A DNA stretch of 63,459 bases, taken from UBA10103 sp964437185. Its GTDB lineage: Bacteria; Patescibacteriota; Minisyncoccia; Phycocordibacterales; UBA2100. Under the pieces are notes generated by a model. The model was not told where the DNA came from. It worked only from the letters and a program-made list of their open reading frames with translations, and ran no database searches. Positions within the stretch are counted from its first letter, which is position 1; each line of letters begins with the position of its first letter. The stretch is taken from contig CAYTFU010000006.1 of assembly GCA_964437185.1 (NCBI GenBank), forward strand, positions 1 through 63,459, in the 5' to 3' direction. Both the position numbers and the translations under genes were made by a program. Shown piece after piece: positions 42,044 through 47,245 of the stretch.

Positions 42044-44401
42044 ATGCTCGAAAAGTCACTGCGCTTTTTCGTCTTGGGGGCAATTTTTTCTCTCACGCTC
42101 ATACCGTTCATCGTTGCCGAGACCTTCTTCTTTCCGTACATAACGGGCAAGAATTTCGCCTTCCGAATCATCGTAGAGATCATGGCGGGGGCGTGGATCG
42201 TGCTCGCCCTCCTCAATCCGTCCTACAGGCCACGACGTTCGTGGGTACTTACCGCGTTTACCGTCTTCGTGCTAGTCATCGCGCTTTCAAACGCACTCGG
42301 CGCGTACCCATTCAAAAGTTTTTGGAGTAATTACGAACGCATGGATGGATGGGTGACGCTCGCGCACCTTCTCACCTATATCTTCGTGGCCGCGTCTACG
42401 ATAGCGAGTGAGGGCTTGTGGCGCCGCTTGTTTCAGACGTCTCTCGGGCTTTCAGCCTGCGTGTCGATTTACGGCTTTCTTCAGGTTATTGGCGTCGTAG
42501 GGATAGGAAACGGCGTTGTGGCCGGACTCACCGCGCGTATCGATGGCACATTTGGAAATCCGATATACCTCGCGGCATTCATGCTCTTCCAGGTATTTAT
42601 TGCTGCCCTCCTCATCGCGCAGTCTGGGAAAAAAGAATGGAATTCCATCGAGCGGACGACAGTAGCCCTCTTTGCTCTCATTGTGACGGCTATTTTCGCG
42701 GGGATTCTCAAAAAGGCCGAAGTTGGGTGGCATCCGTACGCAGCGCTCGTAGCGTGGGATGCGATCGTGATGTGGCTCATGTTTTTCCGTCAGACATACG
42801 TTCTGTCATTTGTGCTCATTCTCAATGTCGCCACACTCCTCCTCACGAGTACGCGCGGTACCATCCTCGGGCTCCTCGGTGGCTCCGTTCTCGCCGCGTT
42901 GCTCGTAGCCTTTTTTGAACGACCACGCGCGGGCATTCGATCGTCTTCCGTGCCGTGGCGGGTGGCCGTAGGCTACCTCGTTTGTATCGTAATCGCTGCC
43001 GGGGTTTTCTTTGCTGCCCGTTCTAGTCCGTTTATGCAACAGATTGGTTTCTTGGGTCGGCTTTCCACTATTTCGCTTCAGGAGAATGGTACGAAGGCTC
43101 GCCTCATCAACTGGTCCACAGCGTGGGAGGGAGTCAAAGAGCGTCCGGTACTCGGATGGGGGCAGGAGAATTTTGCGCTCGTCTTCGACAAATATTACGA
43201 CCCTCGGATGTACGCACAAGAGCCGTGGTTTGACCGCGTGCACAATATAATCTTCGACTGGCTCGTTGCGGGTGGTTTTGTGGGACTCCTCAGTTACCTA
43301 TCCATCTTCGCCGCTGCGCTCGCAGCTCTTTGGTCGCGCGCCTTCACACGCGTCGAGGCAAGTATTCTCACGGGGCTACTCGCCGGCTACTTCTTCCACA
43401 ACTTTTTCGTCTTCGACAACGTGACGAGCTACATGCTTTTCGGCATGGTGATCGCGTATATTGCGTGGCGCAGCTCCGCGCACACTAACGAGCCGCCACT
43501 CTGGCGAAAGAATATTCCGCAGAGTGCGGTGTGGATCGTCGCTGTCGGTGTTGTGGCGGTCACCTGGACCCTCGTATATTGGGCAAACATGGGAGCAATC
43601 GCACAAAACAAGGCGCTCATTCAGGCGATCATCCCGCAGCAGGGAGGCGCTGCGAAAAATCTTGAAATCATGAACTCATCAATCGCGTACGGGACCTTTG
43701 GCACGCAAGAAGCTCGTGAACAGTTGACTCAGCTTGCGGCTCGCGTCGCAAATAGTCCGGAAGTTGATCCCATCCAAAAGAAAGCGTTTTATGAAGCCGC
43801 TGTCGCTGAAATGACGCAACAGGAACGCGAATCTCCGCTCGACGCGCGTTTTCCGCTCTTTATCGGCATCGTTCACAACTCCTTCGGCAATTACGCAGCG
43901 GGCGCTGAAGCACTTCGACGTGCGCTCAAGAATTCACCCGGAAAGCAATCTATTCTCTACGAAATCGCCAACAACGCGCAAGCACGAGGCGACATCCCTG
44001 CCGCCCTCGCCGCCCTCAAAGAAGCGCATGAGGTGGAGCCTGCAAACTCCAAGGCCCGCATTCTTTACGCTACCGTACTCATTCAGACGGGAAGAAGCGC
44101 AGAGGCAGATCCCATCCTTGCCCCCATCATTCCTACGGGCGAAGCGGCTGATAGGAGCATTTTGTCGGCGTATCTCGCGGGTAAGCAGTACAATAAGATT
44201 GCTGTCGTTTGGGAGGGGAAAGTAAAAGCGTCGCCCGAGGATTCGCAGGCGTACTTCACGCTTGCAGCTGCGTACTACGGGAGTGGTGACACTACAAAGG
44301 CAATCTCGACACTCGAAGCAGCCTCCAAAATTTCTCCCGAAGTCGCCGCCCAAGCAGCGCAATTCATCCAGCAGGTAAAGAATGGTACGGTTCAGATCTA
44401 A
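42044..44401 (+). CDS. O-antigen polymerase/ligase-like (Wzy_C) membrane protein with C-terminal TPR domain
   Basis: A 785-residue protein with about twelve transmembrane helices up to residue 500. Between them a large external loop has the Wzy_C hallmark: INWSTAWEGVKERPVLGWG, NFALVFDKYY, and FDRVHNIIFDWLVAGG. ATLLLTSTRGTILGL is a further conserved segment. After about 560 the protein is soluble and helical: repeats such as GNYAAGAEALRRALKNSP, GDIPAALAALKEAHEVEP and GSGDTTKAISTLEAASK are TPR-like. It probably polymerises or ligates the oligosaccharide delivered by the Wzx flippase, with the TPR part for protein contacts. The transposase remnant lies directly downstream of its stop. Confidence 0.85.
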   Translation: MLEKSLRFFVLGAIFSLTLIPFIVAETFFFPYITGKNFAFRIIVEIMAGAWIVLALLNPSYRPRRSWVLTAFTVFVLVIALSNALGAYPFKSFWSNYERMDGWVTLAHLLTYIFVAASTIASEGLWRRLFQTSLGLSACVSIYGFLQVIGVVGIGNGVVAGLTARIDGTFGNPIYLAAFMLFQVFIAALLIAQSGKKEWNSIERTTVALFALIVTAIFAGILKKAEVGWHPYAALVAWDAIVMWLMFFRQTYVLSFVLILNVATLLLTSTRGTILGLLGGSVLAALLVAFFERPRAGIRSSSVPWRVAVGYLVCIVIAAGVFFAARSSPFMQQIGFLGRLSTISLQENGTKARLINWSTAWEGVKERPVLGWGQENFALVFDKYYDPRMYAQEPWFDRVHNIIFDWLVAGGFVGLLSYLSIFAAALAALWSRAFTRVEASILTGLLAGYFFHNFFVFDNVTSYMLFGMVIAYIAWRSSAHTNEPPLWRKNIPQSAVWIVAVGVVAVTWTLVYWANMGAIAQNKALIQAIIPQQGGAAKNLEIMNSSIAYGTFGTQEAREQLTQLAARVANSPEVDPIQKKAFYEAAVAEMTQQERESPLDARFPLFIGIVHNSFGNYAAGAEALRRALKNSPGKQSILYEIANNAQARGDIPAALAALKEAHEVEPANSKARILYATVLIQTGRSAEADPILAPIIPTGEAADRSILSAYLAGKQYNKIAVVWEGKVKASPEDSQAYFTLAAAYYGSGDTTKAISTLEAASKISPEVAAQAAQFIQQVKNGTVQI

Positions 44402-44457
44402 CGAATTTGATGATGAACGAGGAGGATGGGAAAAAATTCCTGGCACCTTTTCAAGCC

Positions 44458-44589
44458 CTCGGTTAACAAAAGCAAACCACTTGGTACGATGAGTTGGATG
44501 GAACGTATGGTCGAACGATTCAAGCTGCAGGGGACTCTTCGAGGGCGTGGTAGACCGAAAGCATGAAAAGGTACCTGACACCATTTCCT
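44458..44589 (+). repeat. 132-bp exact copy of the transposase 3' end (pseudogene fragment)
   Basis: These 132 bases are identical to 45863-45994. They encode the last 35 codons of the RAYT transposase (SVNKSKPLGTMSWMERMVER, then FKLQGTLRGRGRPKA and stop at about 44563-44565) and the first palindromic repeat behind it. Upstream of the copy there is no other transposase sequence, only a degenerate CCTGGCACCTTTT at 44439-44451. It lies 56 nt after the stop of the polymerase gene. Perfect identity suggests a recent event or gene conversion. Confidence 0.95.
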
Positions 44590-44604
44590 CACCATTTCCT
44601 TCGC

Positions 44605-44973
44605 ATGAATTTCACCAATAATCTCTCAAACCGATTTTTCGGGGAAATATACGCAACGATCAATCGGTATACCGGCCTTTTTGAGCGAGCAATATCCGAG
44701 AAGAAGATCGACGGCCTCTGGATGGACGATATCGATCAGGCTGCGTACAAAACTCTTATCGAAGCAAATCTATCTACTGATGAGGTGCAAGCTATCAAGC
44801 ACTTACTGGGGTCAGTATCTCAAGGTGTAGTTCATTCGCTATTCGTTTCAATTGACGGCGGTACCGCTCTTTCAGATGAGGGCAAGGCGCTGGAGCTCAT
44901 TGATAGGAAAAATGGGCAACCTCTCACCAACGGGGCACTACACGAAGATTTTATTGATTTTGTCGAAAGATAA
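44605..44973 (+). CDS. uncharacterised small protein (122 aa)
   Basis: I do not recognise a named family. The protein has NRFFGEIYATINRYTGLFERA at the N-terminus, an acidic helical middle and SLFVSIDGGTALSDEGKALE near the end, then NGALHEDFIDFVER. No signal or membrane segment. The ATG at 44605 is chosen since the upstream in-frame codons are the duplicated transposase tail (44458-44589). It stands between two pieces of the mobile element; it may be a resident gene or a passenger. Codon use looks like the neighbours. Confidence 0.5.
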   Translation: MNFTNNLSNRFFGEIYATINRYTGLFERAISEKKIDGLWMDDIDQAAYKTLIEANLSTDEVQAIKHLLGSVSQGVVHSLFVSIDGGTALSDEGKALELIDRKNGQPLTNGALHEDFIDFVER

Positions 44974-45027
44974 AGTTGGGGGGCGTCACCCCATCCAACA
45001 ACACCCCAAACATCCACCACCCTTTGT

Positions 45028-45033
45028 TACAAT
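45028..45033 (+). promoter_or_regulatory. extended -10 box (TGT-TACAAT), first copy
   Basis: TACAAT preceded by TGT ends 6 nt before the GTG at 45040. The same sequence (TACAATAACCC(C/T)GTG) recurs at 45187-45201 with the same spacing, showing that a short promoter/start region was duplicated. Confidence 0.5.
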
Positions 45034-45039
45034 AACCCC

Positions 45040-45120
45040 GTGACCTACAAACTCCTCGCTCTCACGCTCGTCGTTTCCTTCTTTTTCTCACCCGTCGGGA
45101 TAATGGTGTCAGTGGGATAA
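45040..45120 (+). pseudogene. truncated signal-peptide-encoding ORF interrupted by repeat array
   Basis: From a GTG the reading frame encodes TYKLLALTLVVSFFFSPVG, a good signal-peptide-like sequence, and then runs into the first palindromic repeat (IMVSVG, stop). It looks like the 5' end of a secreted-protein gene whose remaining part was lost when the repeats or transposase arrived. Alternatively it is a very short membrane peptide gene. Direct evidence is limited to the hydrophobic character and the upstream -10 box. Confidence 0.45.
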
Positions 45121-45286
45121 TGGTGTCGGATAATGATAATGGTGTCAGGTACCATACTTTTGTAAAACAGAAGTCGTTCATCTTGCTACAATAACCCTGT
45201 GGATAATGGTGTCAGGATAATGGTGTCAGGTACCATTAATGTTTGGCAGATAATGGTGATAATGGTGTCAGGCACCATTAATGTTT
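45097..45286 (+). repeat. left array: six REP-like palindromic units
   Basis: Six copies of GGATAATGGTGTCAG or shortened forms, in the same orientation, start near 45098, 45114, 45135, 45201, 45215 and 45253. The fuller ones read TAATGGTGTCAGGTACCATTA, in which TAATGGT and ACCATTA are inverted arms. They end 17 nt before the transposase start codon. Between them (45156-45200) is a duplicated promoter-like segment. REP-like elements of this kind accompany RAYT transposases in many bacteria. Confidence 0.85.
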
Positions 45287-45288
45287 GA

Positions 45289-45294
45289 TATGAT
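45289..45294 (+). promoter_or_regulatory. -10 box (TATGAT) of the transposase gene
   Basis: TATGAT ends 8 nt before the ATG at 45303 and directly follows the last left-hand repeat, so the repeat lies in the -35 region. This could allow the protein to control its own expression by binding the repeats. Confidence 0.35.
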
Positions 45295-45302
45295 CAGTGC
45301 GT

Positions 45303-45971
45303 ATGGGCCGAGCACCGCGCGTAGATGTTGGCAATGAGGTCTATCACATCGTAAATCGTGCAAACGGACGACGATCTATCTTCTCTACTCCCGACGAATA
45401 TCGTCATTTTGAAATGCTCTTGAAAGAGGCGGTCGAGAAATTCAACATGCGCCTCCTTGCGTACGTACTCATGCCCAATCACTGGCATCTACTCGTGTAT
45501 CCTCGCGGCGACGGAGACCTATCCCTCTTCATGCAATGGCTCACCCTCACACATACCCAGCAGTACCACGTCTGGAAGAAAACGACAGGCCACGGCCACA
45601 TATATCAAGGTCGATACAAGTCTTTTCTTGTCGAGAAGGATACCTACCTGGTAACGGTCACTAAGTACATCGAACGCAATCCTGTGCGGGCAAACTTAAC
45701 TCGAACTGTCGAGGCGTGGCGATGGGGAAGCGGATATCGACGTTTGGAAGGGACGAGAAAAGAGCAGTCCCTGCTTTCTGATCCACCCACCGACCTCCCA
45801 CGTAACTACCGAAGCTGGGTCAACACCCCCGACAAAGACGAAGATCTACAACAAGTACGTCTCTCGGTTAACAAAAGCAAACCACTTGGTACGATGAGTT
45901 GGATGGAACGTATGGTCGAACGATTCAAGCTGCAGGGGACTCTTCGAGGGCGTGGTAGACCGAAAGCATGA
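45303..45971 (+). CDS. REP-associated tyrosine transposase (RAYT, Y1_Tnp/IS200-like)
   Basis: A 222-residue single-strand nuclease. GNEVYHIVNRANGRRSIF starts the Y1 domain; the HUH metal motif is MPNHWHLLV with His60 and His62; GHIYQGRYKSFLVE follows; the catalytic Tyr is probably Tyr122 in KYIERNPVRA. The C-terminal tail WMERMVERF, GTLRGRGRPKA is typical of RAYT proteins, which cut REP DNA hairpins and are usually single copy and domesticated. It is flanked by six repeats on each side in opposite orientation, its probable substrate. The start is the ATG (a GTG lies 6 nt earlier). The gene appears intact. Confidence 0.9.
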   Translation: MGRAPRVDVGNEVYHIVNRANGRRSIFSTPDEYRHFEMLLKEAVEKFNMRLLAYVLMPNHWHLLVYPRGDGDLSLFMQWLTLTHTQQYHVWKKTTGHGHIYQGRYKSFLVEKDTYLVTVTKYIERNPVRANLTRTVEAWRWGSGYRRLEGTRKEQSLLSDPPTDLPRNYRSWVNTPDKDEDLQQVRLSVNKSKPLGTMSWMERMVERFKLQGTLRGRGRPKA

Positions 45972-45994
45972 AAAGGTACCTGACACCATTTCCT
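45863..45994 (+). repeat. 132-bp direct repeat, source copy (transposase 3' end + first right palindrome)
   Basis: Identical base for base to 44458-44589. The repeated segment starts inside the transposase gene and ends inside the first GGTACCTGACACCATTTCC unit behind it. Confidence 0.95.
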
Positions 45995-46115
45995 TCCATT
46001 TCCCTGAAAAAGGTACCTGACACCATTTCCCCTCTGACACCATTTCCCCTGACACCATTTCCCTGACACCATTTCCCACCATTTCCTCTAACGAAAATGT
46101 ACCTGACACATCTTC
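45975..46115 (-). repeat. right array: six REP-like palindromic units, inverted
   Basis: Units of the type GGTACCTGACACCATTTCC, the reverse complement of the left array's core, start near 45975, 46012, 46032, 46048, 46063 and 46098; some are shortened to CTGACACCATTTCCC and the last reads GTACCTGACACATCTTCC. Together with the left array they give the element an inverted symmetric outline of about 1.0 kb. Confidence 0.85.
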
Positions 46116-46158
46116 CTCTTCTCAAGGTAATCAATTTGCTGATAATGGGGATTAAGCT

Positions 46159-46467
46159 ATGAACTATCTCTTTGCGACGGTATTGGCACTAGCGGGCGTC
46201 GGAATTCTCATCCGGAACAAGACTCTCGCCGAAAGGCTCGGTGCATTTTATGCACGTCGTTATAGTGCCACTTTTGGAAAGTCCGCACGTTTTCTCGGCT
46301 TGGACAACCCCAACACCTCGTTAAATAAGTTCATGTACAGAGGATTTATAATTACCGCTGGAATCATTCTGCTGATATTTGCCCTCGCCGCGTTTATGGG
46401 AACGAACTTTGTCGGGCCATCCGCAGAGACAGTGGTGTCAACAGGTGCCATTTTGAGGGGAGAATAG
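46159..46467 (+). CDS. small two-helix membrane protein
   Basis: A 102-residue protein with hydrophobic segments at about 1-19 (NYLFATVLALAGVGILI) and 59-83 (GFIITAGIILLIFALAAFM). A basic, Tyr/Arg-rich middle (ARRYSATFGKSARFLG) lies in between. Both termini are probably outside or both inside. No family recognised. GATAAT at 46141-46146 is a possible -10. The last codons (VVSTGAIL) are encoded by a sequence resembling the palindromic repeat of the adjacent element (GGTGTCA...GGTGCCATTTT). Confidence 0.55.
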   Translation: MNYLFATVLALAGVGILIRNKTLAERLGAFYARRYSATFGKSARFLGLDNPNTSLNKFMYRGFIITAGIILLIFALAAFMGTNFVGPSAETVVSTGAILRGE

Positions 46468-46475
46468 AGAGGTGC

Positions 46476-46588
46476 TTGCATAGGCTTAAGAGGGTGCTAA
46501 AATTCCCTTGTGAGTGCCACACATCCGTGTGCAGTGTGGTTCGATTGAAAGTCGCATAGATCCCGCCGAAAGGCGGGGTTTGTGTTTC
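46476..46588 (+). ncRNA. candidate small RNA or leader with promoter and terminator
   Basis: TTGCAT (46476-46481), 16 nt, then TGC-TAAAAT (46498-46503) is the best -35/-10 pair in the window. Transcription would start near 46510 and stop at the hairpin CCCGCC-GAAA-GGCGGG with TTTGTGTTT at 46562-46588, giving an RNA of about 80 nt. It contains competing pairings: CCACAC can pair with either GTGTG or the later GTGTGG. A 12-codon frame starts at the predicted +1 (GTG: SATHPCAVWFD, stop). It is either a small RNA or a leader peptide/attenuator; no homology to known RNA is recognised. Confidence 0.4.
46562..46588 (+). terminator. rho-independent terminator
   Basis: A perfect CCCGCC/GGCGGG stem closed by a GAAA tetraloop and followed by GTTTGTGTTT. 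Confidence 0.75.
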
Positions 46589-46900
46589 TGGATGTGTTGT
46601 TGAGTTGCAACACGGTGTGAGGATGATACGCTTTGCATGTGGGGCATTGTGTGGAGGGCGGCGGCACTCACATATGACTTTCACTTTGGAGCTCGCACCC
46701 GTCCTCCGCAAAGTGCCTCATACTCAAAACATCGAATATAAAGTTTGTTTTCTTAATCCAAAGTGCGAAGGGGGTCGGGGAAACTGTAGTTTCCCCGTGG
46801 AGGAGATACTTAAGAACCGAGAGGTTCTTAAAGCGAAGCTCTTTGCGTGCTCGCACCCGTCCTCCGCAAAGTGCCTCACAGAATTTCTCAAACCATTTTT
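46589..46900. other. gene-poor structured stretch with 30-bp direct repeat
   Basis: A 30-bp sequence beginning GCTCGCACCCGTCCTCCGCA occurs exactly at 46691-46720 and 46849-46878. Between the copies are two perfect hairpins: GGGGAAACT-GT-AGTTTCCCC (about 46777-46796) and TTAAGAACC-GAGA-GGTTCTTAA (about 46810-46831). A further GTGTTG...CAACAC inverted repeat lies at about 46591-46612. An open frame of 99 codons crosses it but its composition is not protein-like. The stretch may be a structured RNA or a remnant of a repeat element. Confidence 0.4.
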
Positions 46901-46968
46901 CTAAGTTGAGAAGAGCAAGAAAAATATTTTTAAAAAAACTTTTCTGTGAATTTTTTTGTGTGCGAAGT

Positions 46969-47003
46969 TATCCACATTCTCGCGTTACAAATGCTATTCA
47001 CAT
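46969..47003 (+). other. DnaA-box-like sites next to AT-rich tract
   Basis: TTATCCACA (46969-46977) is a perfect match to the DnaA box TTATNCACA. CTATTCACA (46995-47003) has one mismatch. An A/T-rich tract (46919-46960) lies directly to the left. No dnaA, rpmH or dnaN gene is nearby and two sites are too few to call an origin. Confidence 0.3.
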
Positions 47004-47093
47004 GCATCAGAGTGCAATAATGATTCTGTAGTCGCATCTTCGCGTGCATACGCAAGTGCGGGTCGAGCTTACCACTCAATAAAAAAAATTTTT

Positions 47094-47138
47094 ATGGCAG
47101 CAAAAAAGAAGAAGGCGAAGGCAAAGAAGCGCCGATAG
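47094..47138 (+). CDS. 14-codon lysine/arginine-rich peptide gene
   Basis: The frame encodes MAAKKKKAKAKKRR and stop. Preceding it is an A/T-rich ATAAAAAAAATTTTT stretch, and a strong terminator starts 13 nt after the stop, so the unit looks like a real short gene. The sequence resembles the basic tails of ribosomal or histone-like proteins, and it could bind nucleic acid. Alternatively it is the end of a longer frame without other support. No family recognised. Confidence 0.45.
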   Translation: MAAKKKKAKAKKRR

Positions 47139-47150
47139 TGGTTTCAAAAA

Positions 47151-47178
47151 CAGCCCCTCGAAAGAGGGGTTGTTTTTT
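47151..47178 (+). terminator. rho-independent terminator
   Basis: CCCCTC pairs with GAGGGG around a GAAA tetraloop and is followed by TTGTTTTTT. It separates the short basic peptide gene from secA. Confidence 0.85.
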
Positions 47179-47233
47179 ATATGGATGCGTCGATCAAACG
47201 TACAGATCAATCGCAAAAGTCTTCATTTTAAGG

Positions 47234-47239
47234 TACGAT
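47234..47239 (+). promoter_or_regulatory. -10 box (TACGAT) of secA
   Basis: TACGAT ends exactly 6 nt before the ATG at 47246, supporting that ATG as start and a leaderless secA transcript. Confidence 0.4.
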
Positions 47240-47245
47240 GCCACG

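Noticed and set aside
46691..46878. CRISPR array
   Set aside because: Only two copies of the 30-bp unit, with a spacer of 128 bp that contains hairpins, and no cas genes in the window.
46605..46904. 99-codon open frame across the 30-bp repeats
   Set aside because: It spans two direct repeats and two perfect hairpins, has no -10 box at the right spacing and a non-protein-like composition; the structure explains the sequence better.
46969..47003. Replication origin
   Set aside because: Only one perfect and one imperfect DnaA box and no dnaA, dnaN or rpmH nearby; kept as a low-level observation.
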